Assembly: GCF_001649575.2 (NCBI RefSeq)
Contig: NC_051435.1
Location: forward strand, 8,334,469-8,398,468
Direction: 5' to 3'
Length of the DNA: 64,000 nucleotides
From: Kryptolebias marmoratus
Lineage: Eukaryota; Chordata; Actinopteri; Cyprinodontiformes; Rivulidae
The notes beneath the pieces were generated by a model. That model worked only from the letters and a program-made list of their open reading frames with translations. It searched no databases and was not told where the DNA came from. This document shows, piece after piece, positions 47,441-58,644 of this stretch. Both the position numbers and the translations under genes were made by a program. How positions within the stretch are numbered: position 1 is the stretch's first letter; each line of letters starts with the position of its first letter.

Positions 47441-49926
47441 AATTAATGCAAAATTTCATTATAATTTACAAGTGGAATCATGTTTTTCTGTTCTTAAATA
47501 GATGTTAGATTGGCTGGAGTTCGATGTTAGGGTCAGGATGAGGCTGATTGTTCTTGTAAAGAGAGAACAGAAATGCAACCAAGTCAAAGCCATATTTTCT
47601 GAATATTTTTCGAAGTGATGGAAAAATGAAACGTGCCTGTGTGGAGGTTTCACTGGTGGATCTGAGGATGTCTCAAAAGTTCAGACATTGCTTGAGGCAG
47701 GCTGTCTCATACTGAGAATAATTAGGTTGACATATTCTCTCTGAGCCAGTGTATAAAGGATGGAGAGCAAGTGGCACAATGATATGTTTATTGAGAGGCT
47801 TTGGATAATAAAAAAAGGAGGTGGTTGCTGCTGGAATGTTACAACCATTGACAAAAAAACAGACATCAATTTCTTTACCGAAAACACACACATTCAGTCA
47901 CTCACAGACACACACTTCACTCATAACCCTGTTGTTCTTGAGAAAAAAAAAGAAAACATACAGCAATGCACGGGACGAGACTGTATCACAGTTTCTACAA
48001 ATTCATTTCTACATGAAAAATTTCACAGTTACACAGATGAGGAGGGGGAAGAGGGAGGGGGGGTCTTTTTAGGCACAGCAAAAGCAATAAGATGTGCATT
48101 TTAACAACAAGAAAATAATGAGAAAAGTAAAATATTTTACACATTTCATAAATTCTCAGAGGACTGAGTGATCACAATGGATGTGTGGTGGAAAGATTTC
48201 TTCGATTTGTGTCCCTAAGAACTGAAGTGACGGTGTGCGCTCAGGGGTTTGTATGCATCAAAAAGACAAAAAAGAAAAAAAAAATGTCTGGATGTGTTTT
48301 CTTTGAAACTGGAACACCACCAGAGTAAAGACTCAGTTCATTTGGTTACCCCTGTATACATGTTTTCTTTATATCAACTCTTCATATACATATACACATT
48401 TTGGGATTTTGCAGAACATGGGACTGGCACATTTAATATAAATGTAATCCCAAGTCAGTCAGAGGAATGGCTATTCAAGCATTTTCAGTCTATAAACATG
48501 TCCACTGGTCTCCTTCAATGATTTAAAATAAAATAAAAAGTACAAGTAAAACACATACAGACAACATCACAGACATTAACTGAGCTGTTTGAGCTCTTTT
48601 ACTATGTTTGCAGTTCAAGTTCAGAAAGCTCACCACACTCCCATCTGTGTAACACCTCTGCATGTCAACCAGAACGCTCTCTTTGGACAACCCTGTCCTC
48701 AGATAGAGACAATCTGCTGATTTCCTTCTCACCATTTCGTACCCAGTTACGTCTAACTTCAGCAGCTGGACTGAGAAACGACAGATAGCTCTTTGACAGG
48801 ATGTAGCACACGCTGTAGCTTTGCAGTCTACATAGGAGCGCTGCCGAGTAGGAAGCTGGTGTTTGCATTTGTTAAACAGGGATTTTTTTTTTTTAACTCA
48901 GTACCTTACAGAAGCCTAAGGGAGACACACACTGAAGCACACAGGCCAAACAAACAAACAAAACTTGGAAATATTGCTGGCATTTAAGAGTCGATTCTCA
49001 CAAAAATACTCATTTGTAGAAACATCAAACTAATGAGTGGTTTCTTTGAATTCTAAATGACCCTTTTTATTCAGAAACTTTTACCCAAGTGATACCATAA
49101 AGCTGCTCATACTAGCTGCAGGAATTAGAAGAAGTTAAAATCACCAAAGCAGGAATTTTATTTTCCTCCAGGGTTTAATTTGTTTCAAATCAGAGGTAAC
49201 GGTGATAATCATGGTATTACCTGGAAATAAAGTGGTCACATCAACATTTAAATGTATCACGGCTCAACAATTTACTGTATTTGACTCAAATCCTGACTTA
49301 ATAGGTTTAAATAAATGAAGGAATTTTTCTGAATTGTCTCCCTATGTTTGACTCTTCATTTGATCGAATCAAAATGTTGAACTGTTGAGATGATTTCTTA
49401 GGTAAAGGCAAAAGATTCAAATGATACGGAATCATAAAATACAAAACTTCATGTAAAAAAATAAAAACGCTTCCTAAGTGCGTTGGCAAATAAATAACAA
49501 ATAATTGTCTTTTTTATTTTTATATGAAGAGAGGATTAATACTGAAATTTTAGAAAACTGGAATAAAATTATTTCTTACTCTTGTCTTTCTTCTGAGCCA
49601 AAATATGACTAATGAATCACAAGCCTTCAGTGGGACCCAGAAGTTTTTACTTTATCTCAATCCTTTTTGTTTTTACTTTTACTGTTAGGTTTGGTTTAGG
49701 CATCCAAGCAACTTGGTTAGATTTAGGAATTTAAAAAATAAATAAATCCATGTTTAGGACAACAAAACTATCTGGACTTGCCTTAAAAAAAACATTTCAT
49801 GTCATTTATTAAACATTAGAGACCCCCTCCTTATATCCTACTAGTTTAAAACCTCTGGCTCATTTACAGAAATGCAAACTGGATTCAGACATGAATAAAA
49901 TCTCCCAATAATATTGATTATTTGGA

Positions 49927-49970
49927 CAGTCCCTATAGGGACTGAAACAGTTTGAAAAGGGGGGGGGGGG
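49927..49970. repeat. 18-bp perfect palindrome followed by poly(G)
   Basis: CAGTCCCTATAGGGACTG equals its own reverse complement. Fourteen bases later comes a run of twelve G. Confidence 0.95.
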
Positions 49971-51505
49971 CAGGAAATATTACATAAGTTACAAGAAAAC
50001 AACCAAAATGTCTGAAATGTGTTTAAAAACACAGGAAGTTTTGTTTTTCCCCCAAACATGAAACTAACAGATGCCTAACCCAAAGAAACACTGTTTGACT
50101 GGAACATGTATTCATTTAGTTTACTCTGGGTATATCAAACAGCATCATGTAGTTGACTCGTGTTATGGGTTTGCAGGGAAATTAAAAGACTTTACTATGA
50201 TCTGATGGTCCTAGGAGTGTGCTGTCTTTTTCCAAACTTCATCTGTTTGATTGAAGGGATGATTATTGCCTCAAACTTTAGAAACACCTGCTTTAGAAAC
50301 TTTGGAACAAACAAAATTCTTAATCCTGATCTGCTCCCAAATGTAGCGATCTTAGAAAGTTCCAAAGAAAGTGACAATAACCACTTCAGAAGAAATAATA
50401 GAATAAAAATCTAACAGCTACGGATGCTTTTCTTATCTCAACAAAAACTTCAATTCCCAAATGGAATTTCTACTGTGGCAATTTTTTATTAGAGGACAAA
50501 CGGCCTTGGACTGTGCAGTGATGTGGAGACTTCCTGCATCCTTAGAATCCACATAACAAGAAGAAAAATATAATGAATCCTTCAGGTGGATCCTCTTTCG
50601 CTGTGATATCTCATTTTGAGGAAAGTAGAAAACATTTACCAAGAAAATACAGCTCTGTTTTGCAGGATGGACTATACTCTGGGCTTTTCACAGTCCATAA
50701 TAAGCCAGAAGATTGGTCAGTGGAGCACTCAGGCAATTTTTATCAACTTATCCATTCAGATAATCCCATCATATTTAACAAGCACCTGGGTTAAGGTGGC
50801 ATGTCACTAAAACATGGATCTGATGGCCTATAACAAAAACAGGTTTGTGTTTTTTTATTATTACCAGAGCAGTAATGAAATCCTTTAACCTCCTTCAGCT
50901 GTCCTTATGAGTTAACAAGAAAGGACAGAAAACACCATTATTTATTGTCTCTGTGAGTTCAGAATGTTGTCTCATTTCCGAAGGGGGAAACGATTCAGTT
51001 TGACCTCGAGGTGTTCTGAAGGAGTTTCTGTGAGCTGCATCCCAAAAAGGACTCAACTCCTGCAGAAAAAAACACACTTTAAATGGAACCATCTAAAGAA
51101 TGAAAAAAAAAAGGCAAACAAATAACCTTTTTATCAAACGTACATAAAGACAAAAAGAAATTTGAGATTCCTGGGTAATTTGAGGCTGGTATATTGTTTC
51201 ACACACTTCTGAATGTCTGACTCTGTGCCGACAGCTAAATCAGCTACCACAGTGATGCTATTGCTTCAAATACAGCAAATAAAAGGAAAGGCTTGATGCT
51301 CAGTGGCAAGGAATTTAGCTTTGTGTCAAACTGAGACAAACTTTTGATCCTCAGTGCTAAAACGCATTAATCACAGTGGAGATGGCATTATGGCGCAACC
51401 TGTATTTGTGTGAGTTTATCCCTGCATGGAGGCAGACGTGTTTGTTTGCTGTGTACATGTTTGGATGAGCCTTTGTCTGGATATACTGCTTCCAGTGTTT
51501 TCGAA

Positions 51506-51528
51506 TGTGTGTGTGTGTGTGTGTGTGT
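51506..51528. repeat. (GT)n microsatellite
   Basis: About 23 bases of GT repeat. Confidence 0.95.
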
Positions 51529-52462
51529 TTGTGTCAGCTCAGTAGATAGCTTTTGATTCTCACCACTGGGATATCTCAATCCCACAATGCACTGGGAGGG
51601 GTGCCAAATGAGAAAGCAGCATTAGCCACAGAAATGAGTAACCAATCACAGTTTGTAGGCTAAAAAAACTCTTCTTACAGACATAGTAATAGAAGTTTTC
51701 ACAGAAGAAAAGAAGAATAATGGCAACAGAAAGAGGAGAATCGTTTCTTATTCCGTCCTTTTTGTTCCTGAACAGATGGAAGCCACCAGAAGCATCTGGC
51801 TTCTTTGCAAATCCCCAAAATCAAAACCAAATGTTATACACCACTCTCAGGTAGAGAGAGTCTTTTTTTTCCAAATTTAAGCCTATTTTTAGAGGCAATA
51901 TGTCTTCCTAGATCCTCCGATAGGTCTTAAGGAAAGCCTTTATGATAAATGTGCTCACCGAAACTTGATGAGCACAGCTAAATTCACATCTTATCAGTCA
52001 CTACCAGCAGTTAGCACAAGAAGTTTGCAGCAACCAGTAAACGCATAAGAAAGAAAGAGAAAATAAAGTGCTCACAGTAAAACAGGCAAGATGGCAAGAG
52101 TGTTTAAGAAATTATTGAGTAAGGTCTCACAAAATCACCAATCCCAACATAAACCCCTCCGAGCAAGGTGAACTGGATCATTTCACTGTCTTGGGTGTTT
52201 GATTTTTTTCAGCTCAAGTTCATTCAACATATTTATTTGCATCTTTGCATCATTCAATCTACATATATACTGCCAAAATTTAGAGAGTTGATCAATTTAT
52301 TGCTTCATATAGATATCCTTTAAACAAGATTTGATAATGAACCCTTTTGAAAAATGAAGCAAGCCAGAACGTAGTTGTGCAGTTTTGTGTGGATCATAAA
52401 TACTGACTGAACTTAAGATTTTGCTGTGATCAGAGAATCGGTTAGATGACAAACATGTATGT

Positions 52463-52468
52463 TTTATT
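52463..52468 (-). terminator. dhrsx: Candidate dhrsx poly(A) signal
   Basis: AATAAA on the - strand, 359 bases beyond the dhrsx stop codon. A second - strand AATAAA is at 52232-52237. The choice between them is not resolvable from sequence. Confidence 0.4.
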
Positions 52469-52826
52469 TATGACTACTGTGCAGCTGCTTCATCCATCTT
52501 CCAGCTGCTGGGATCCAAGAGTGGGGGGTTGTGACTGCATATTTTGCATTCCTGTTTGCTTGTATTACTAAATATTGTTTGCTTGCTCACAGTGAAAAAC
52601 CAAAAAATCCAAACGCCTTCCATCCCCCTGTAGCCCTTCACTCCCTGGTCTGGTGCAAAGACTAGCCTATCATACCCAATACAACCGATCATAGTCCAAT
52701 GCAACAGGTTGTTGCAAGAGATATAAGGAGAAAAAAAGGGTAAAGAAGAAGATGGACCCAAGTTTAGAGTCTTTACATGATGTTTTCAAACAGGTTTAGT
52801 CCTTTTGATCATCTTAAAAGCCCCCA

Positions 52827-53006
52827 TTACTGTAAGCTCAACAACTGAAGGCTGATTTCCCACAAGCTGAGCTGAAGCTGGGGCTCAAACGATGGTGGTG
52901 TTGTCACCTCCCTGTGCCCGTTGGCCCAGTAGCCTCCTCCACAGTCCCCATCCAAGGCTGGTGAGAGAGCAGCCAGCAACACAGTGGCAGCGCCCTCTAC
53001 AGGAGT
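52827..53006 (-). CDS. dhrsx: dhrsx last coding exon (59 aa and stop)
   Basis: The acceptor TTTTCCCAG precedes the exon on the - strand. It encodes TPVEGAATVLLAALSPALDG then GGGYWANGHREV, matching human TPDEGAWTSIYAAVTPELEG and GGHYLYNEKE. The tail ends in LLSLQ and TAA (52829-52827). C-terminal residues beyond LW diverge from human. Confidence 0.88.
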   Translation of the reverse strand, partial: TPVEGAATVLLAALSPALDGDCGGGYWANGHREVTTPPSFEPQLQLSLWEISLQLLSLQ

Positions 53007-56000
53007 CTGGGAAAACCACAAATACACAAACACACACTTACCCATGAGTCCAAGAAGGTATTGCAAATCAAAGCTAAGCAATCATCAAAAAGATAAGGAA
53101 TGGCGTGACTAACATGGAATCAACTGTTCAAAATGTGTGTGTGTGTGAATGCAAGGGAAAAGATGTCGCTGTTTTCATCGGTTAAAGGGAGATCAGACTA
53201 ACTCACTGTTTGTGTCTACAGCTGCATGGATATGTGTGAGAAATGGTGTTGCTGCAGTTTAATGATGCTCTCAATGTGACACCAGAAGTAGATTATGGAG
53301 CACTGAGCAGATCACATCCTAGGAGCATCACCAGCACACCTTTGTGAAACTGTGTAAATGCTGCAGTACCTGAATATTTAAAAAAAACATCAATTTCAGT
53401 CATTCCTAAGAATGAATCATCACTTTGCCAAGAGGACCCTGTTTGTCAGTATGATAAATGGCAGCATGAAATGTATTTGTTCACACATGGAGGGCTTTTA
53501 GTGCATAAAAGACTACCAACAGTGCTTTCTGAGATAAAATATAATAATATGGCAATTGAGTACTTATTACAGCTCACCTGTTGCTGTGCTGTTTGACATC
53601 CCTGCTTTGCTTACAACTGGCTGCAGCTGTTACATTTTCACTTAGTTTCCCTGAATACTGACTGTTATACTGTCAGAAATACGATGCTAGATTAGTCTAC
53701 TTTTTTTTCTATACATAGAAATTAAATTTATATATAACAGGGTTGCTCTGCAGTAACTTTTTAGGATTTTAAAATGAAAAGTATTTATTTTGGCTGCTCC
53801 CTTCTGCAGGGGTCGACGCAGCAGCAAATTAAAAAAATTGGCAATTGTTTTATGCCGGATGGTCTTCCTGAAGCAACCTGGGCTCAAACCTTTAGCCTCA
53901 GGGTTACAGGACCGCGGCACTGACCATCGAGCTACAGCAGCCCAGGATTTTAAATTGAAATATTTTGGTCATTTTAAATCTGCATCTGGAGCTCATTACC
54001 TCTGAGAGATGTTTTAAATCTGAATATTTCATCATTATCTCTAAATTGAGGTTTTTATTAATACTTTTTTAGTTGTTTCTAATGAATGACACTGACTAAA
54101 AATATAAAACATATTAGGCAATATGTGTGTGAAACTCCTTTTCTCTGCATGTGTTTGTTCAGTCTATATCAAACTGTGTATTTCAAAGCACATAGGAAAA
54201 TGTTGTGCTGACAATAATGAGAATCTGGAATTTTTAACCATAAAAAGCCGTCATATTTACGCCATCGGCTTCAACACAACATACAGCACACTTGGTGATT
54301 ATAATTCAGACACACCTTCTGCATCGACCATTTTTATGAGTTAAGCTCTCTTCTTCTGGAATTTAGTTCATTTTTGTCCTAGTCACTCTTACCTGTGAAT
54401 GCCTCCTAATTGTTAATTTATCCAGATGGAGATCTCTCACTGCAATCTGGCTTTTAGTTTAGCACCATTTGTATTCTGTCTGATGTGAATGGGCCGTTTG
54501 TGTGTAATTGCACCCGCAGGAAACACCAAAATGAAAAGTGGACACAGTTAGAAAAAGAGCAGCACCGATAAGGCAGCATTTAGTTACCAAGGAAACTAAA
54601 AATTACCCAACAAAGACAACAGCTGAGCAAATAGCAGCTGAGGAATCAAGGGGGATGTTTAAGATTATTAATGTTATAGTCTTAGTGTCTTTCAACAAAT
54701 TCCTGTCACTGAAGAAAAAATAAAAGCAATGCAACAATAATGTGACTTTAAACAAAAGAGACTAAAATATTTGTGATCATTTCTTCAAATTTGAGTTGTG
54801 CTGTAGATCATTTGTTCACTTCAGAAGTTATTTTCATATAAATATACTATAATATATTCCTAATATGGAGATTAAAAACACCAAAAGAAATAAGATTTAC
54901 ATCATGTTCTTATTACTGAGCTCTACAACTTAAATAAGATTTTGCACACATGAAAAAGACCGCATTAAGCACTTCTTTACCCTAAAAAGCAGGCGAGCGA
55001 TTAGTCTTTGTGCCATACGGAGAGGCGTCCAGAGATGGCAATATAGAGCAGTGTCCACCATGCCAGGATCCACAGCGCATGAAATTACTGGAACACGTCC
55101 ACGCTGCATCTCCTGATGGAGGTGGGAACTGAACAACAGCTGGGCCAGCTTACTGTTACAATATGCAGCATGAGCTGAATAATGCTGGCTGAAAAAGGGA
55201 AAGAAAACAATGTGTTAGGCTTCAACAAAAAGCTGGAGTGAGGCGCTCAGTTTTGTTTTGGTCATAAAAAAAAAATCAACTTTTACAAATACGATAACAT
55301 CATAGTGTGCACCTACCAACAGTTTAGGTCATTCAGCTTGATCTCCCCGATGCGATGGACTGACGATGAAACGTTGACCACAGACGAGACATAACCACAC
55401 CTCCCAGAATCCTTCAGTGTATCCAAGAGAAGCCAGGTCAACAGAAAGTGGCCTAGGTAGTTCACAGCGAAGTGCTGCTCGAATCCATCATCAGTACGCC
55501 CCTCAGGTACAAGCATCACACCCCCTGAAACACAAACCAACATGAACACACAAGACTAAGATAAAGTACAAAATGAATGGAAGCAAACTTACAGAGTGTC
55601 AGTCTAAAGTTTATAGACAAATAAAGTATAAAGAAGAGAAAGAAACCCAGACAGAGAGCTATAAAAGAACCATGACAGAACTCTGGTGTAACTCTGGCAG
55701 TGAGTGGCCTACATTGGCAGTAAGTCTCATATAAACCTCACAGACACTGAGGTCGAGACGAGACGACAGTCCTTCTACTGTGACCCCTTATATTATTAAA
55801 GTCTAGGCAAATATGAATAAAAAACACTTAAAAATACAACAAAAACTACATTGTACTATTAACTGAAGCATAGAATTTATGCTTGAAGATGACGTCTGCA
55901 GTGAAATGGAAAGATGTGTCAAAATACACAGAGACTGTGTGTGACACTTTGATTGGCCATTTGCTTACGGTTGTCATTACCACCCCCCGTATTACACACA

Positions 56001-57458
56001 TTTCTTTAGTGATCTCATTCACCGACTGACTTAATGTTGATTTGAAATTGCCAAAGCATTGAATGGGTCTGACAATGCTGATGGTGTTACACGCCAAACA
56101 AAGGAACCAGACATTCACCATTACTGGCAACGCCCCAATTGGCAAAGGGACCTCTCACTATAAAGACTAAACATTCATTACCTCCAGGGCTGAGACAAAG
56201 GCAGAGTGATGCTCCACCTTCATATCATTTCTTGTAATGTCAAATTCAGTTCAGCAGGACAAGAGTAAACAACTGCTTGATTTATTACAGAGGCTGCCAG
56301 ATTCTTCCCATGCCCTGTTTCTGATAAAAAAAGTCTTCAGATTCATATGATTTACAGAAGTCATTCAAAATGATGTCAAAGCCACTTCTTGGCACCAAAC
56401 CTTTTTATGTTAGTACAATAAAAACTGATTAGTACAGATAAGTTGAAAGGCTTTGGCAAGTTTAAAAGAGCACTGATCTCATTATAAACTAAAACTGACT
56501 CAAATATTTAAAAACAAAAAACATGATATTCTTTGTTATAAAATCAATTTGCACCAGTAAAAAATACATCCTAAAGAGATATTTAAAAGCCTCGTTATCC
56601 AAAGACATTCATGTTCATAAAATAAGATTAATATCTAACCAGAACTGTTAAAGTTATTTCAACCTTGGAAAAACTCACACGGAGAGAAAAAGACAATTAG
56701 AGTGTTTTATTGGTTAGAGGTCTTTGGCGCTCGGGCCCCGGCAGGAGACGAGTTTGCAGAGAACCGCTGTGAGCTTGAATGATCGAAGTAGGGTGAGAGA
56801 TTAGAGTAGTCATCCCCCGGGACCGGACCTGGTGGTGGCGTGGAGGACGAGGAAGGGGAGTCCAGAGGAGCGGTGGAGATCGGGGAGGCGGTGGGACGAG
56901 ACTTGGCTGGCGAGCAGGAGGAGCCATGGGCGGGGAGCCTTATATCCTGCACCTGGACACGATTTGGCAGCTGGGAGCGATGATCCATGATAGGTGATGA
57001 CGGACAGCTGGGTGAGTCTGCCAGGTTGAAATTACGGCAAACCTTCACTCAGTAACTTATAGTTCTAATATCACATCCCACACTGACATCTAATGCAGCG
57101 TTTAATACCAAGAAAAGAGGTACCTGAATTCAGTTTATGTGTCCATGTAAAATATTTTTCAGCAGGTCTGGAGCTGAGTTTAAAGTTTTAAATCCTCAGC
57201 ACAGCGGTGTCATTCTGATGCTGTCACTAAACAGCTTTGAATTTACACTGCGCTGCAGAAGATTTAAAGTTTTACCTCTAATACATCGCACCATTTTACA
57301 CACGCAAGGAGCACTTCATCTACACATCATTAGATAACCACAGTTACCTTACTTACCATTGTTAACCAAAATATTTAGGGGCAGATTCCTCTCCTTGAAG
57401 CTCTGGGCAAACTGACGGACAGACTGCAGAGAAGCAAGGTCCAATTTCCTGAACTCCA
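52827..57458 (-). CDS. dhrsx: Short-chain dehydrogenase/reductase, DHRSX-like (3' four coding exons; 5' part outside the window)
   Basis: The exons, in transcript order, are 57458-57357, 55524-55317, 55188-54981 and 53006-52827. All are GT-AG and in phase, giving 232 residues to a TAA stop, about the same as human DHRSX from VEF to the C-terminus. Visible landmarks are a DLASLQSVRQF segment, VNNGGVM (usual NNAG), GFEQHFAVNYLGHFLLT, the catalytic Ser in NVSSSVH, the catalytic YCNSK (Tyr-x-x-x-Lys) and VDPGMVDT. Human DHRSX is reported to oxidise polyprenol and reduce dolichal in dolichol synthesis, with a membrane-associated N-terminus; that N-terminus and the TGxxxGIG cofactor loop are not visible here. 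The convergent asmt neighbour matches human order. A related SDR (RDH/DHRS13 type) is the alternative, but EGRTDDGFEQHF and LLLDTLKDSG favour DHRSX. Confidence 0.85.
53007..54980 (-). other. dhrsx intron between the last two coding exons
   Basis: 1974 bases; contains the tRNA-derived SINE at about 53787-53943. No other gene was seen. Confidence 0.75.
53763..53966 (-). mobile_element. tRNA-derived SINE with long target-site duplication
   Basis: The - strand reads GGGCTGCTGTAGCTCGATGG, an A-box-like segment (53936-53920), then B-box-like GGTTTGAGCCC (53890-53880). The fish SINE tail CAGGAAGACCATCCGGCATA follows, and finally GACCCCTGCAGAAGGGAGCA. The flanks share AGGATTTTAAA at 53763-53773 and 53944-53954, with further imperfect similarity for about 12 bases. 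The SINE body is about 53787-53943. The tRNA part is too diverged to be a working tRNA gene. Confidence 0.82.
54981..55188 (-). CDS. dhrsx: dhrsx internal exon with the YxxxK active site
   Basis: 208 bases. It completes a Cys codon and encodes QHYSAHAAYCNSKLAQLLF, with catalytic Tyr and Lys in YCNSK, then ISCAVDPGMVDTALY and RLIARLLFR. It matches human YSPHAAYAQSKLALVLF and VVDPGVVNTDVY. The acceptor is TTTTTCAG and the donor GTAAAG; it ends in phase 0. Confidence 0.92.
55317..55524 (-). CDS. dhrsx: dhrsx internal exon with the catalytic Ser
   Basis: 208 bases. It encodes GGVMLVPEGRTDDGFEQHF, then VNYLGHFLLTWLLLDTLKDS, then VSSVVNVSSSVH and LNDLNC. It matches human VMMVPQRKTRDGFEEHF and LNYLGHFLLTNLLLDTLKES. 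The acceptor is TGTTTCAG and the donor GTAGGT. The next intron is only 128 bases. Confidence 0.93.
56661..56665. repeat. Target-site duplication of LTR 2 (low-coordinate side)
   Basis: AACCT, repeated exactly at 57040-57044. Confidence 0.85.
56666..57039 (-). mobile_element. Solo LTR 2 (374 bp, LTR retrotransposon)
   Basis: Read on the - strand it starts TGCCGTAATTTC and ends GAGTTTTTCCA, so it has TG...CA termini. It is flanked by exact AACCT duplications (57040-57044 and 56661-56665). A TATA motif (GGATATAAGG, near 56938-56947) is followed by AATAAA (56711-56706) 230 bases on, the U3-R-U5 order of an LTR. It is clearly richer in G+C than its surroundings. It is unrelated to LTR 1 by eye. 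The 113-codon frame inside it (56707-57048) is therefore not a gene. Confidence 0.87.
57040..57044. repeat. Target-site duplication of LTR 2 (high-coordinate side)
   Basis: AACCT, an exact copy of 56661-56665. Confidence 0.85.
57357..57458 (-). CDS. dhrsx: dhrsx internal exon (first one visible)
   Basis: 102 bases. It encodes (V)EFRKLDLASLQSVRQFAQ, then SFKERNLPLNILVNN, matching human VEFLYCDLASMTSIRQFVQ and PLHVLINN. Its first codon needs one base from an unseen upstream exon (phase 1). The acceptor CATCTATTCCAG sits 15 bases after a TG microsatellite; the donor is GTAAGT. Confidence 0.9.
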
Positions 57459-57473
57459 CTGGAATAGATGGTA

Positions 57474-57494
57474 ACACACACACACACACACACA
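57474..57494. repeat. (AC)n / (TG)n microsatellite upstream of a dhrsx acceptor
   Basis: 21 bases of AC on the + strand, hence TG in the dhrsx transcript, ending 15 bases before the exon at 57458. Confidence 0.95.
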
Positions 57495-58488
57495 AGTCAG
57501 AGCTATTGTAAACGGATTATTCCTGTGAGCAGTTTTGCTGGTAAAACATCAAAGAGTGTATTAATCATCTCATCCAGTAGGCACTCTGTGGGTACTTTCA
57601 CCACGGTGCTCACATCGCTATGCTTCCATTTCCTCAGTATATTATCACAAATCTAAAACTTCCTAATTCTTTCTGAACCCATCAAAGCTTAACACATAGT
57701 CATAGAAGCTGTAATGTATGCCAAAACAAAAAAAAGAAGAGGCCCAGACCCATGAGCATGGATATAAATGTAAAAAGTGACTGTTTTCCATGTGTCCATG
57801 CAGAGAGATTACACTGATGATGCTGAACAGTGACACAAATAAAAAGCAGATAAATACATATATCTTCTGAGGATATCTATTTTGATTGGCTGCAAAAGAA
57901 AATTATGATACAGTGTCTTATTTTTTTGTCATTTAGACACCAATAATGTGGGACACAAATCTATACATTATGATGAAACACTGTTCAATCTCTTTTTAGA
58001 TTATAATTTATAACAATTTCCTTATATGTAATGACAGCATCTGGGGTTTTGTTTCCTTTTATTGAACATCTTTTTCTAAATATTACTGAATGGTAAGATT
58101 TGTTTGTTTTTTTTCATCCAAGGAACAGCTAAGCTACCCTCAGCGAAGCACAACATTGCCATTAAAAGCGTGTTTAAAATTTCCAATCTATGAGCACACT
58201 TTCTTCTGCTGGTAAATGTTTTCTGCTCCACTTTAAGACCACTTATTCGCAGTGCAAGCTTCAAGTCTCCACATTAAAGGAAAAAAATTATAACACTGAT
58301 ACAGCACCACTTCCAGCAGTAAAATTCGACCTTTCACTTCCACAAGCTTCTAAAAACAAACAAAAAAACTTTATTAAAAGGACCTATTTTCAGTCTGGTT
58401 CCTTTTTCTTATTTGTTTCGTTGTTTACCATTTCAATAAATAAAAGCAGGAATGGACGCTGGTCTTTGCTTCACAGTTTCTGAATTAG

Positions 58489-58644
58489 TGGAATGGCTTT
58501 TCCGCTGCAGACAGGAATGCAGAGTCATTTCCAATCTTCAGCAGCAAATTGAAAACTCATCTCATCAAGAAGTGCTTTAAATTATTTCTCCACTATCCAG
58601 CCATGTCTCTAGATATTACAGTATTAAATTCCAAGCACTTTTAG
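58489..58644 (+). pseudogene. LINE reverse-transcriptase C-terminal relic
   Basis: One frame reads WNGFSAADRNAESFPIFSSK, then LKTHLIKKCFKLFLHYP, and ends at TAG 58642-58644. WN-x-LP-like starts and F-x-x-x-LKTHL are typical of the end of ORF2 in L2/CR1-type fish LINEs. A TAG lies directly before WN, so only a remnant is present. Confidence 0.5.

Larger units (their letters stand above)
47441..52462. other. Intergenic, nothing recognised apart from small repeats
   Basis: Holds an 18-base perfect palindrome (49927-49944) beside a poly(G) tract (49959-49970) and a GT microsatellite (51506-51528). No gene was recognised. Confidence 0.5.
55525..57356 (-). other. dhrsx intron
   Basis: 1832 bases. 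It contains solo LTR 2 (56666-57039). The rest is AT-rich with no recognisable repeat. Confidence 0.75.

Noticed and set aside
53874..53943. Functional tRNA gene on the - strand
   Set aside because: A- and B-box-like words are present, but the stems do not pair well, and the fish SINE tail and flanking duplication mark it as a SINE head.
56707..57048. 113-codon - frame, Ser/Pro-rich
   Set aside because: It coincides with solo LTR 2, which has TG...CA ends, AACCT duplications and an AATAAA at the frame's end. It is not a gene or dhrsx exon.
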